Of a stretch of DNA of 64,000 nucleotides, positions 17,658 through 26,360 are shown in pieces. The stretch is from assembly GCF_001544695.2 (NCBI RefSeq), contig NZ_FCOM02000016.1, forward strand, positions 62,001-126,000. Direction: 5' to 3'. Made by a program: the position numbers and the translations under genes. The stretch comes from Caballeronia arvi. GTDB taxonomy: Bacteria; Pseudomonadota; Gammaproteobacteria; Burkholderiales; Burkholderiaceae. The notes below the pieces were generated by a model. That model had not been told where the DNA came from. It was given only the letters and a program-made list of their open reading frames with translations, and did not search any database. The stretch's first letter is position 1. Every line of letters starts with the position of its first letter.

Positions 17658-18596
17658 ATGCTGCCGAACGTCGATTCCATTGCCGCGCGCCTGCGGCTCA
17701 AGCAACTGCGTCTTCTGATCGCGCTCGACGATCACGGCTCGCTGCATCGCGCCGCCGATGAAATGGCGCTCACGCAGCCCGGCGCGACCAAGGCGCTGCG
17801 CGAGATCGAAGCGACGCTCGGCGCGACGCTGTTCACGCGGTCCGCGCAAGGCATCCAGCCCAACGAACTCGGCCGCTGCGTGATCCGCTATGCGCGGCTG
17901 ATTCACATGGACGTCGCGCACTTGCGCGAGGAGATGGCGGGCATTCTGCAAGGCACGGGCGGGCGGCTCGCGATCGGCGCGATCACGGGCGCCGTATCGG
18001 GCGTGCTCGTCGATGCGCTCGCGCGTCTGCGGGAGCGACAGCCGGCGCTGACCGTCGAAGTGGTCGAAGACACGAGCGCGCGGCTGCTTTCGCTGCTCGA
18101 TCAGGGACGGCTCGATGTCGCGATCTGCCGCGCCAGCGTCGCGCGCCAGCCCGATCATTACCACTACGTCGAACTGCGCGACGAACCGCTCGCGATCGTC
18201 GCGGGCGTCGCGCATGCACTCGTCGATGCGCCGCACGTCGAGCTTGCCGACCTCGCTTCTAGCCGATGGATCGTCTATCCGGCCATCATGCCGATTCGCA
18301 GCCTCTACGAGCGCGAGTTCAAGGAAGCGGGCTTGCCGCTGCCCTTGCATCCGGTCGAAACGGCTTCGACCATCACGACCGTGCTGCTGCTGCAGCGTGA
18401 CCCGACGCTCGTCGCGATGATGCCGCTCGACATGGCGACCTTTCTCGCGGAACACGGACTCGCGAAGCGGCTCGCGATTGCGGTGCGTTCGCGCACGGAG
18501 CCGTACGGCGTCGTGACGCGCAAAGGCGCGGCGCTGCCAGCGCCGGCGCGGCTCGTCATCGAGGAACTGACGCGCGAAAAAAACGCGGACGGGTAA
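17658..18596 (+). CDS. LysR-family regulator of the sugar-acid operon
   Basis: 312-residue LysR protein. It begins MLPNVDSIAARLRLKQLRLL, with the HTH at about residues 25-55 (GSLHRAADEMALTQPGATKALREIEA) and a ligand domain from about 95. Its sequence resembles the GbpR/galactose-binding regulator group of LysR proteins, which sense sugars or sugar acids. The divergent position against FAH-SDR-MFS with a 135-base gap suggests that it controls that operon. The last codons overlap the stem of the OsmC terminator that runs in the opposite direction. Confidence 0.9.
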   Translation: MLPNVDSIAARLRLKQLRLLIALDDHGSLHRAADEMALTQPGATKALREIEATLGATLFTRSAQGIQPNELGRCVIRYARLIHMDVAHLREEMAGILQGTGGRLAIGAITGAVSGVLVDALARLRERQPALTVEVVEDTSARLLSLLDQGRLDVAICRASVARQPDHYHYVELRDEPLAIVAGVAHALVDAPHVELADLASSRWIVYPAIMPIRSLYEREFKEAGLPLPLHPVETASTITTVLLLQRDPTLVAMMPLDMATFLAEHGLAKRLAIAVRSRTEPYGVVTRKGAALPAPARLVIEELTREKNADG

Positions 18597-18610
18597 GGTG
18601 CCCGTCCGCG
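18577..18610 (-). terminator. Terminator after the OsmC gene
   Basis: Perfect 10-bp inverted repeat (18584-18593 with 18601-18610), 7-base loop. On the minus strand it is followed by seven T residues (18577-18583). It is embedded in the 3' end of the convergent LysR gene, so the LysR stop codon lies in the loop. Confidence 0.9.
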
Positions 18611-18635
18611 TCGCTTCACTGCGCGTGGTGCGTGC

Positions 18636-19067
18636 TTATGACACCAGTTCGGCGTTCAGCGTGATCTTCGTGTTGCCCGCGAACAGTTTCGACACCGGGC
18701 AGCCTTCCTTCGCGGCTTGCGCGGCCTTGTCGAAGGCGGCTTTGTCCGCGCCGGGAATCTTCGCCTTGAGGTCGAGCTGACAAGCGGTGATCGTGAAGCC
18801 GTCGCCGTCCTTGTCGAGCGTAACCGTCGACTTCGTTTCGAGGCTTTCGGCCTTCATGCCGGCCTGCTCGAGTTGCAGCGAGAGCGCCATCGTGAAGCAG
18901 CCTGCGTGCGCCGCCCCGATCAGCTCTTCGGGATTCGTGCCCGGACCTTCCTCGAAGCGTGACTTGAAGCCATAGGGCGCTTCGTTGAGCACGCCGGTTT
19001 GCGTCGTGATGAAACCCTTGCCGTCCTTGATGCCGCCGCTCCATTTTGCCGATGCTGTCTTTTGCAC
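18636..19067 (-). CDS. osmC: OsmC-family peroxiredoxin
   Basis: 143-residue cytosolic thiol peroxidase that reduces organic hydroperoxides. The start is GTG 19067 with GGGAGA upstream. The family landmark GTNPEELIGAAHAGCFTMALS contains the first reactive Cys (about residue 57). The second Cys is in KEGCPVSKLFAGN (about residue 123), giving the expected Cys pair. Length matches OsmC (143). The downstream terminator shows it is a single-gene unit. OsmC and Ohr are related; the GTNPEELIGAAHAGC form points to OsmC. Confidence 0.93.
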   Translation of the reverse strand: MQKTASAKWSGGIKDGKGFITTQTGVLNEAPYGFKSRFEEGPGTNPEELIGAAHAGCFTMALSLQLEQAGMKAESLETKSTVTLDKDGDGFTITACQLDLKAKIPGADKAAFDKAAQAAKEGCPVSKLFAGNTKITLNAELVS

Positions 19068-19474
19068 GAAAGTTCTCCCGAAGATGAAGTGGAATTGCGA
19101 TGACTGTCGCCCGCGCGAACCGTTTGCGAGGCGTGCGCGTCATGACGAACCGCACGTGCCGTGCCCGCTTCGATAGCCTGAACGGTTTCAGACAAGTGCG
19201 CCGTCGAGCATCGTAGCGGAACGCGCGAGCGGACGCAGGGACTATGCGAATCGGCTTATAACGTTCGGACGATGGCAGCGTGAAAGCCTTGTTCCGCCCG
19301 GCTTTGCGGCAAGTCATCGGTGTCTCACTGCCTTTGAGCAACTTCATTCGTATGGTCAAAAACGAACGATTCACTTAGCATCCTTTCACCCGCCGTTTTG
19401 ACCGATGCGCGATAAGGCGCAGTTCGGTCGCTCGTCAGATACGGCATCGTTTTTCGCATCTCCTGGCAACAAGC
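19068..19474. other. Intergenic region between divergent osmC and the HEPN-associated module
   Basis: About 400 bases with no convincing gene. It holds the osmC promoter (leftward) and the start region of the two-gene module (rightward). An imperfect 10-base inverted repeat with a wide loop (19354-19364 with 19394-19403, arms GGTCAAAA/TTTTGACC) lies about 70 bases before the module start. It could be an operator. There is no clear Shine-Dalgarno before the start at 19475. Confidence 0.4.
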
Positions 19475-20242
19475 ATGAACGCACTACCTCAACCGAAAAC
19501 GCATCAGATCGTGGATCGCATCAACGCGCTGCAGGCTGCTTCGCCGCGCTTCATCGACACGGCGGAAATAACGCCGCTCTCGCGCGAATGGAGCGCGATC
19601 AGACATGACATCGATCGGCTCATGCGCGTGGACGCGTGCGCCGCGTGGGAATTGACGGGATCGTGGCGCGCGCTCGCCGGCGACGTTGATGGCGCGGAGG
19701 CAGCGTTCAGAAATAGCGTGGCGCTCGGGCAGACGGGCGTGAATCGCGAGAACTGGATGATCACGCGGCTGAATCTGGGGTTGTTCTCGGGCGCGCAGGC
19801 GTTGTTTCGCGAGTTGTGCGTGGCGCGAAATCGGAATATCGCTGAGATCGCACGGTGTGGGTTTCTTGCGGGGGCGATCGGCCGCACGGCCGAATTGATC
19901 GAAGGAGCGCGCAACACGGGCGTCGAGCTGGACGATGCCTGGTCCGAGCAAGTGATGGAAGCCCGTTCGATCATGACGGATGCGAACGTCACCGACGAAG
20001 ACATCGGGGATCGGCTCGATTGCGGAGGCACGGTGTTGAGACGGCATGGGTATCAGGCTGTCATCGTGCCGCACGTCCTGTCGGTGGAGGGCGTCTGCCG
20101 CACCGTGAGTTACAGGCTGCTCGTGCCGCTCCCGTTCGAGCCGGCACACAACATGACTTACGAGATGATTCCCGAGGAAGACAAGCTGGAGCGTTTCGAC
20201 CTAAACGCACTTGCTGTCTGGATCGAAGGCGGGCGTCTATGA
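19475..20242 (+). CDS. Hypothetical protein, TPR-like N-terminus, partner of the HEPN gene
   Basis: 255 residues that I do not recognise. The N-terminal half is helical. It has one clear TPR-like repeat (WELTGSWRALAGDVDGAEAAFRNSVALG, about residues 53-80) and a second, weaker one (NLGLFSGAQALFRELCVARNRN). The C-terminal part (about 160-255) looks alpha/beta, with HGYQAVIVPHVLSVEGVCRTVSYRLLVPLP, and is acidic near its end. It has no signal peptide, membrane segment or nucleotidyltransferase motif. The stop overlaps the ATG of the HEPN gene as ATGA, so translation is coupled. A hand count of bases 19801-19860 gives 57% GC against 70% for 20641-20700, which hints at acquisition. It could be an antitoxin or a regulatory partner; this is inference. 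Confidence 0.7.
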   Translation: MNALPQPKTHQIVDRINALQAASPRFIDTAEITPLSREWSAIRHDIDRLMRVDACAAWELTGSWRALAGDVDGAEAAFRNSVALGQTGVNRENWMITRLNLGLFSGAQALFRELCVARNRNIAEIARCGFLAGAIGRTAELIEGARNTGVELDDAWSEQVMEARSIMTDANVTDEDIGDRLDCGGTVLRRHGYQAVIVPHVLSVEGVCRTVSYRLLVPLPFEPAHNMTYEMIPEEDKLERFDLNALAVWIEGGRL

Positions 20243-20622
20243 GCAGCACGGCGGAGGAACTTATCGAATGCGCAACCGCGTTGCTGAGCGATGCGGCAGA
20301 TGAACCGCGGTTTCGGGCCGTCTGCAGCCGGGCGTACTACGGCGCATTCCACGCGGCGCATGCGTTCCACCGGCAACTGCCTGTGCCCGGTACCGTCGGA
20401 CACGCGCGTGGCAGTCATGAACAGCTGATCGCGCAACTGGGTAGTCCCATGATCAAACCAGGCGATGAAAAGTACCGGATATCGAAAGCGATCGCCAGCG
20501 ACTTGGCGCAGTTACGCAATGCACGCGTCATGGCGGACTACCACCTCGACGAGCACGTCGATCACGAACTGGCATCGAAGTCCGCTGAGCTCGCCCTGAA
20601 CGTTTTAAAGAGCACCACATAA
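20239..20622 (+). CDS. HEPN-domain protein, candidate RNase toxin
   Basis: 127-residue all-helical protein. The N-terminal HEPN helix shows RAVCSRAYYGAFHAAHAF (about residues 26-43). The C-terminal helix has LRNARVMADYHLDEHVD (about 92-108), in which R96 and H102 form the R-X4-6-H catalytic motif of HEPN ribonucleases. Length is typical of stand-alone HEPN proteins (110-140). The ATG overlaps the stop of the preceding unknown gene (ATGA), which suggests a two-gene operon. The usual partner of such proteins is a small MNT nucleotidyltransferase; here it is a 255-residue TPR-like protein. The next gene starts one base after the stop, so co-transcription with the oxidoreductase is also possible. 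Confidence 0.8.
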   Translation: MSSTAEELIECATALLSDAADEPRFRAVCSRAYYGAFHAAHAFHRQLPVPGTVGHARGSHEQLIAQLGSPMIKPGDEKYRISKAIASDLAQLRNARVMADYHLDEHVDHELASKSAELALNVLKSTT

Positions 20623-20623
20623 C

Positions 20624-21973
20624 ATGGGCCCACCGACCGACCGCATCTCCGAAGACCGCACCCTGCCGGACCGCGTCGACGTCGTCATCATTGGCGGCGG
20701 CATCATCGGCATCAACACCGCGCGTGCGCTCGCCGCGAAAGGCCTGTCCGTCGCCGTCTGCGAGAAGGGAGCCATCGCCGGCGAGCAATCGAGCCGCAAC
20801 TGGGGCTGGTGCCGCGCGACGCATCGCGACCTGCGCGAGCTCGAACTCAGCCTCGAGAGCCTGAAGCTCTGGCGGCGCATCGATGCGGAACTCGGCATCG
20901 ACACCGGCTTTCGCGAATGCGGCATCCTCTATGCCGCCGACGACGCCAAAGCCCTCGCCGATCACGAAGCCTGGCTCGCGCGCGCCGTCGCGCTCGTCGG
21001 CCGCGACGCACTCGATTCGCGCATCGTCTCCCCTAGCGAAACCGCCTCGCTGATGTCGGGCACCTCGCGAAGTTTCGCCGGCGGCATCTACACGCCGGGC
21101 GACGGCCGTGCCGAACCCCAACGCGCCGTGCCCGCGATGGCCGCCGCGCTGCGCGAGCGCGGCGTGAAAGTGCTGACGCCCTGCGCGGTCCGCGGCATCG
21201 AGACGAGCGGCGGCGCGATCAGCGGCGTCGTCACCGAATACGGACGTATCGGCTGCGCGAGCGTGGTCGTCGCGGGCGGCGCGTGGACGCGCTACTTCGC
21301 GGGCAGCCTCGGCGTCGAGGTGCCGCAACTCATGGTGCGCTCGTCGGTCATGCGCACGTCGGAAATCGACACCCCCGAAGACGGCCCCGACGTGAGCGCG
21401 TGCAATCAGGAGATGGGTTATCGAAAGCGCCTCGACGGCGGTTACACCATCGCCAACGCGTTTCACAGCTATCACGACATCACGCCGGACAGCTTTCGCC
21501 TCTTCGCCCAATTCCTGCCCGCGCTGAAGAGTCAGATCGGCTCGATCAAGCTCGGCCTGAACGCGCGCTTCTTCGAGGAACTGCGCCGGCCGCGACGGTG
21601 GCCGCTCGACCGGCCGACGATCTTCGAGACCGCTCGCACGCTCGATCCCGCGCCCGTCGAATCCTTCAACCAGGCAGCCCTCAAGGAATTCCGCGCACTC
21701 TTTCCGGCGCTCGCCCATCTGCGCGTCGAGCAGGCGTGGGCCGGCTACATCGATGTCACGCCCGACGCGGTGCCGGTCATTTCGGGCGTCGAGCGCAGGC
21801 CGGGACTCTTCATCGCGACGGGTTTCTCGGGTCACGGCTTCGGCATCGGGCCGGGTGCGGGCCAATTGATGGCCGACATCGTCGCGAACGACGCGCCGCT
21901 CGTCGATCCAGAGGCGTTTCGCCTGTCGCGCTTTTTCGACGGCAGCAAGATCGAGATCGACGGCGGATTCTGA
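20624..21973 (+). CDS. FAD-dependent amine/D-amino-acid oxidoreductase (DadA-like)
   Basis: 449-residue DAO-family flavoenzyme. The dinucleotide motif is VVIIGGGIIGINTARALAAKGLSVAVCEKG at about residues 20-49. NWGWCRATHRDLRELELS follows. The C-terminal FAD/substrate segment reads AWAGYIDVTPDAVPVIS, then IATGFSGHGFGIGPGAGQLMAD. The start at 20624 is one base from the HEPN stop. The first 18 residues are loosely conserved in such enzymes, so a slightly later start is possible. Likely role is oxidation of a D-amino acid or secondary amine, linked to the membrane. Substrate unknown. Confidence 0.9.
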   Translation: MGPPTDRISEDRTLPDRVDVVIIGGGIIGINTARALAAKGLSVAVCEKGAIAGEQSSRNWGWCRATHRDLRELELSLESLKLWRRIDAELGIDTGFRECGILYAADDAKALADHEAWLARAVALVGRDALDSRIVSPSETASLMSGTSRSFAGGIYTPGDGRAEPQRAVPAMAAALRERGVKVLTPCAVRGIETSGGAISGVVTEYGRIGCASVVVAGGAWTRYFAGSLGVEVPQLMVRSSVMRTSEIDTPEDGPDVSACNQEMGYRKRLDGGYTIANAFHSYHDITPDSFRLFAQFLPALKSQIGSIKLGLNARFFEELRRPRRWPLDRPTIFETARTLDPAPVESFNQAALKEFRALFPALAHLRVEQAWAGYIDVTPDAVPVISGVERRPGLFIATGFSGHGFGIGPGAGQLMADIVANDAPLVDPEAFRLSRFFDGSKIEIDGGF

Positions 21974-22098
21974 CGGATCGGGAGACACGCGCCCGTCGCC
22001 TGCACGCGCTAACATACCGCTTTTGCGGCCGTCGCTTGTGGCGGCGGTCGCCCGGTTCAGTCAAACGGCGCGCGTGCGCCGTTCGTTTTGGGGCTCAC

Positions 22099-22752
22099 AT
22101 GGCATCCACGCCTGTTCTTTACATCGACGTCTGGTCGGACTTCATCTGCCCGTTCTGCTATCTCGAGACGCCCGTGCTCGATCAGTTCCGCAACGCATAC
22201 GGCGATGCGGTCGAGATCCGCTGGCACGCGTTCGAATTGCGCCCGGAGCCGACGCCCCTGCCCGATCCGAACAGCGAGGCGATCGTCGATTCCTGGGAAA
22301 ACTCGGTGCGTCCGCTTGCGGAAGAGCGTGGCATGACGATGCGTCTGCCGCCAGTCACGCCGCGCAGCCGCAAGGCCTTCGAAACCGCGATGTTCGCGCG
22401 CGAATCGGGCCGCTACGATCTCGTGCATCGCGCGATCTTCAAGGCGTATTTCGAGGAAGGCATCGATATCGGCGACACCGACGCGCTGCTCGATATTGCG
22501 GCGGCGTGCGGCATCGATCCGGAGATGCTCGAAGAAGCGCTCGATGACGGCACGTACACCGATCTCGTGATCGAAGACGAAGAGTTTGCAAAGAAGCTGG
22601 GCGTGGCCGGCGTGCCGTTCGCGGTGCTGTCGCGCGAGCCGGCGCCCGGCCAGGAACCGCCGGCGCCGATCGCCCTGCGCGGCGCCGCGCCGGTCCAGCA
22701 TTTCGAAGCGGCGGTCGAGCGGCTCTTTCCTGACGGCTTTCCGGGCAACTGA
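22099..22752 (+). CDS. DsbA-family oxidoreductase, FrnE-like
   Basis: 217-residue cytosolic thioredoxin-fold protein. ATG 22099 is chosen because the protein starts MASTPVLYIDVWSDFICPFC; the frame open from 21283 is a shadow of the oxidoreductase gene. The CPFC active site is at about residues 19-22. The long helical insertion (30-165) is that of FrnE/2-hydroxychromene-2-carboxylate isomerase relatives. The cis-Pro loop reads LGVAGVPFAV at about 173. There is no signal peptide. It probably acts as a cytoplasmic disulfide isomerase or dithiol-linked enzyme. Confidence 0.9.
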   Translation: MASTPVLYIDVWSDFICPFCYLETPVLDQFRNAYGDAVEIRWHAFELRPEPTPLPDPNSEAIVDSWENSVRPLAEERGMTMRLPPVTPRSRKAFETAMFARESGRYDLVHRAIFKAYFEEGIDIGDTDALLDIAAACGIDPEMLEEALDDGTYTDLVIEDEEFAKKLGVAGVPFAVLSREPAPGQEPPAPIALRGAAPVQHFEAAVERLFPDGFPGN

Positions 22753-22776
22753 AGCCGCTGCCGCAAGCCGGCGATG

Positions 22777-23679
22777 CTAGCTGTGCTCGGCCATGAACGA
22801 TTTCAGCGCGATACGCTGCGACGGCTCGACCGATTCGAACTCGAGCCCGTAGGCCGCGCTGCCATCGGCCGGATCGATCGTGCCGACATGGCGCACGATC
22901 GCGATCGTGTCGATCTTCACGTCGACGCCATCGGTCTTGAACTGAAACGACAGCCTCAGGCGATCGCCCACGTGCGCGGCCGGATTCGCGGCGGTCAGCG
23001 ACATGCCATAAGGACTGATGTCGCTCACGCGGCCCAGTTGCCGCGCGGCGTGCGGCTGGCCATCCGGGGCGAAATGTGCTGCGAGGCGCGTCGGCATGCG
23101 CGCAAACTTGCGCGTGCGCAATCTGCGGATCGCGCCCGGCGCCGACAGCACCGCGTAGTTGAACGGCTCGCGGCAGGTGGCGTCGACGGTGCAGGCAAAG
23201 CGGAACACGCCCCGCCCCGTGAGCGCGACGAGATCGACCTGCTCGCCGAGCGTCAGGTCGAGCGGGGAGAAACCCGTCATCACCGGCTGTGTCACGAAGA
23301 GCGAACGGTCGCCGTTGCGGCGCGGCGTGGAAAACCCGATCACGCGGCTCGCATACATGACGGAGCCCGTGCCGCCCGTACCCCGCAAGCCGACTCGCGC
23401 ACCGATCGTGAGACCGATATCTTCCAGTGTCAGCGGACCGTCCCCGGCGGCCGCGTCATCGGGCACGCTCGGCGCTGGCTCCTGCACCGCGCGGTGCGGC
23501 TCGAAATGGCGAAACATGAACTCACGCGCCGACGCATCCGGCACGACGGCACCCGCAGCGAACAGCAATGCGCCGTCGGCGGCCACGATAGGCCATTCGA
23601 GCGCGGCGTTGAGCGGTATCTCGGAAGGGTGGAGGCGAACCAGTAACTGGCGCGCTTCTGCGACGGTTTCTTCGGTCAT
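22777..23679 (-). CDS. PilZ-domain protein (YcgR-like cyclic-di-GMP effector)
   Basis: 300-residue protein with an N-terminal YcgR-type domain (about 80-165: GARVGLRGTGGTGSVMYASRVIG) and a C-terminal PilZ domain (about 185-295). The cyclic-di-GMP signature is complete: the arginine cluster RRLRTRKFARMPTRL and the D-x-S-x-x-G motif VSDISPYGMSL. In YcgR-type proteins this slows flagellar rotation on binding the second messenger. The first 75 residues (with EWPIVAADGALLFAAG) are extra and less typical. It stands alone, convergent with the FrnE gene. Confidence 0.9.
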   Translation of the reverse strand: MTEETVAEARQLLVRLHPSEIPLNAALEWPIVAADGALLFAAGAVVPDASAREFMFRHFEPHRAVQEPAPSVPDDAAAGDGPLTLEDIGLTIGARVGLRGTGGTGSVMYASRVIGFSTPRRNGDRSLFVTQPVMTGFSPLDLTLGEQVDLVALTGRGVFRFACTVDATCREPFNYAVLSAPGAIRRLRTRKFARMPTRLAAHFAPDGQPHAARQLGRVSDISPYGMSLTAANPAAHVGDRLRLSFQFKTDGVDVKIDTIAIVRHVGTIDPADGSAAYGLEFESVEPSQRIALKSFMAEHS

Positions 23680-23855
23680 CTTATAGGACGATTCTTAAGC
23701 GTTTCCGCAATCGTCGTGCTTGCCGAAGCCGCCGTCAAGAGTCGTATGGCAACTTTTACGTTAGCGCACTGATATTTGTTTCGAATTTACGACTGGTGCG
23801 GCCGCACGCGCAGAAGGAGGTTTATGCGCATAAAAGTTTTATCGAGATAACGCGC

Positions 23856-24869
23856 TCAGCGGATCATCGCGCCGGACTCGCTTGAGGGCGACCCTGCACG
23901 CGACGGCCCGCTCGTCACACTTTCGATCGCGGCAAGCACCTGCGGCACGTCGGGCGGCGCGCCGTCCTCGCCCACCGAGACCGAGCGGCCCGGATCGTTC
24001 ACGCCGAAATGCTCGCGCGAAGTCGCGGCAAACAGCATGACGGTACGACGCTGCAACGCATGCGCCAGATGCACGAGTCCGGTGTCGGCGCCGACGACGA
24101 GTTCTGACGCGCGGATCCAGTGCGCGCATTCCAGGACGGACAGTTTCGGCAGCACGATCGCGCCGGGAACGAGCGCCGCGATCGCTTGCGCTTCGCCTTG
24201 TTCGCGCTCCGTGCCCCACGGCAGCGCGATCGTATAACCGCGCGCGGTGAGCCATCGGCCGACTTCGCCCCAATGCTCTTTCGGCCACTTTTTCACGTCC
24301 GCCGATGTCGCGTGGAACAACATCGCGATGGGCGCGCCACGCGGAATATTCAGATCACGCGCGAGCGCCGGCAACTGAATGTTGTAGTCGGGCGTCTCAT
24401 CGAATCGATAGCCGAGCGCCTCGGCAACACTCACGCGCATGCCGCGCCACGCATCGGTGAGCGGCCGCGGGCCGAAGCGCGCGTTGTACGCAAACGCCGC
24501 GCCCCGTTCCCCGAGATCCTTGTTCAGATAGCCGAAGCGCCGCCGTCCCCGCGCGATGAACGCGATGATCGCGCTCTTGTAGACGCCGTGGATATCGACG
24601 ATCACGTCGTATTTTTCTGCGCGAAGTTCGCTGATCGACGCAGCGATGTCCTTCAGATCGTTCCAGTTGCGCGCCTTCTTGAACTTGCGCAGCGGCGCGC
24701 TCAGCACGCGATCGACGCCCGGATTCCAGCGGATGATGTCGGCAAACGCGGCGTCCGCGGCCCAGTCGACCTTGACGGATGGAAACGCGCGCCTCAGATC
24801 CGCAACCACCGGCAGCGTCTCGACGATATCGCCGAGCGACGTGACTTTGACGATCAGAATTCGCTTCAT
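23856..24869 (-). CDS. waaC: Lipopolysaccharide heptosyltransferase I (WaaC)
   Basis: 337-residue GT9 glycosyltransferase that adds the first L-glycero-D-manno-heptose to Kdo in inner-core LPS. ATG 24869 gives the family N-terminus MKRILIVKVTSLGDIVETLP. The nucleotide-sugar region has LFHATSADVKKWPKEHWGEVG (about residues 183-203) and VVGADTGLVHLAHALQRRTVMLF (about 260-282), with the acidic active-site Asp in the latter. Length is usual, except that the last 30 residues (SRAGSPSSESGAMIR) are a low-complexity tail. No other LPS gene is adjacent. Confidence 0.93.
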   Translation of the reverse strand: MKRILIVKVTSLGDIVETLPVVADLRRAFPSVKVDWAADAAFADIIRWNPGVDRVLSAPLRKFKKARNWNDLKDIAASISELRAEKYDVIVDIHGVYKSAIIAFIARGRRRFGYLNKDLGERGAAFAYNARFGPRPLTDAWRGMRVSVAEALGYRFDETPDYNIQLPALARDLNIPRGAPIAMLFHATSADVKKWPKEHWGEVGRWLTARGYTIALPWGTEREQGEAQAIAALVPGAIVLPKLSVLECAHWIRASELVVGADTGLVHLAHALQRRTVMLFAATSREHFGVNDPGRSVSVGEDGAPPDVPQVLAAIESVTSGPSRAGSPSSESGAMIR

Positions 24870-25095
24870 GAATAGTACGGAAATGCTCCGGTACGTGGCC
24901 GATCCGGAGGACGTCACGTCGCACGGGACGAATGGCCGCGCCCGGAAAACCAGCGATTCTAATGACTTTGAGACGCGCGCGGTGTCAGCGTTTGTAAGCG
25001 CTGCCCTCAAGCCGCACCGGCGAAGCGCCCGCGTCTCGACGCTTCAGCATAGCCCATTTCGAGATGAAAGCCGGCTCTGCCCGCCGCGACGGCGC

Positions 25096-25971
25096 TCAGA
25101 GCGAGCGCGCCGAGAAGGTGTCGCACTGGCTGACGTCGCCTGACGACATGCCGCGCCGCAGCCAGCGTTGCCGCTGCTCGCTCGTGCCATGCGTGAACGC
25201 CTCGGGCACGATGCGACCTTGCGATTGCTGCTGCAATCGATCGTCACCGATCGCGGCCGCCGCGTTCAAGCCTTGTTCGAAATCGCCGGGCTCGATCAGC
25301 TTCGCGTTCTGTTGCTGCGCGACCGCGGCCCAGACACCCGCAAAGCAATCTGCCTGCAACTCGACACGCACCGACAGCGCGTTGGCCTGTTCCCGCGACA
25401 AGCGCGAGCGCGCCTGGTCGACCTTGCCCATGATGCCGAGCACGTTCTGCACGTGATGCCCGACTTCATGCGCAATCACATAAGCCTGCGCGAAGTCGCC
25501 GCTCGCGCCGAAGCGGTCGCGCAGTTCGCGATAAAACGAGAGATCGATATAGACCTTGCGGTCTCCCGGACAATAGAACGGACCCATCGCCGTCTGGCCG
25601 GTACCGCACGCGGTTTGCGTCGCGCCGGAGAACATCACGAGCCTGGGCGTCGGATAGTCCTGATTGAACTGCGCGCGGAAGATGTGCTGCCAGGTGCGCT
25701 CGGTGTTGCCGAGCACGCGGCGCACGAATACTGCGCCGGCGTCGTTGGCGGGCGGCGCGTTGCTCGGCGCGGCCTGCTGTTGCGGCGCGTTGCCTTGCAG
25801 CACCTGCGCGCCGTTGATGATCGTCATCGGATTGATGCCGAAGAAATACGACGCCGCGAGCGCCACGATGATCGTACCGATGCCGATCGATCCGCCGCCG
25901 ACCCGAAAGCCGCCCCCGCCGCCCCGCCGGTCTTCGACATTCCGACTTTCTGCTTCGTCATCGAGGCGCAT
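25096..25971 (-). CDS. ypfJ: Neutral zinc metallopeptidase YpfJ/KPN_02809 family
   Basis: 291-residue membrane-anchored zinc peptidase-like protein. ATG 25971 gives the usual start MRLDDEAESRNVEDRRGGGGG. A glycine-rich stretch and one membrane helix (about 30-50, GTIIVALAASYFFG) follow. The HExxH zinc motif reads VIAHEVGHHVQNVLG at about residue 175. QADCFAGVWA supplies the third ligand region, and the C-terminus has the conserved DPxxFTHGTSEQRQRW-type ending. Substrate and physiological role are not known for the family. It is a single gene on the minus strand. Confidence 0.92.
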   Translation of the reverse strand: MRLDDEAESRNVEDRRGGGGGFRVGGGSIGIGTIIVALAASYFFGINPMTIINGAQVLQGNAPQQQAAPSNAPPANDAGAVFVRRVLGNTERTWQHIFRAQFNQDYPTPRLVMFSGATQTACGTGQTAMGPFYCPGDRKVYIDLSFYRELRDRFGASGDFAQAYVIAHEVGHHVQNVLGIMGKVDQARSRLSREQANALSVRVELQADCFAGVWAAVAQQQNAKLIEPGDFEQGLNAAAAIGDDRLQQQSQGRIVPEAFTHGTSEQRQRWLRRGMSSGDVSQCDTFSARSL

Positions 25972-26360
25972 GATGCTTCTCCTTGCTGCTCGCGCGGTGC
26001 GCGTGTTCAAAAGCCATTATGGTACCCGCCCGGCTCGCACGTCTCGTGCCGACGCATCGTAAAACTTCTTTCCGTGCCTTCCGCGAGTCGGATCGAACCG
26101 TGCGGTCGATTGTCGCGAAAGCGCCTGCGCGCTCTTGCCGCACCGCACCATCCGCCCATCTCGAAATCATCGGCAAATCAATCTGCTAGCGGCGCCAAAG
26201 CCTTGAAATTGCGGCATTTGCGCGCAATGCAAAATTCCTGACGCAGCGCAACAGTCTCTCGAAATAGCGCTACTCTTCGGCCCGTAACACGTCTTATTCG
26301 GTACAGGGCATACCCGCTTCCTACGGCGGGCGCGCGTGAATTTCAAGGCACAAAGTCATC
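25972..26360. other. Intergenic region upstream of cioA
   Basis: About 390 bases between the divergent ypfJ and cioA genes. It must contain both promoters. No clear FNR-type dyad, terminator or regulatory RNA was recognised. The sequence near 26185-26260 is less GC-rich than its flanks. Confidence 0.4.

Noticed and set aside
20239..20622. Classical MNT-HEPN toxin-antitoxin pair
   Set aside because: The partner gene shows no GSx10DxD nucleotidyltransferase motif and is twice the expected size.
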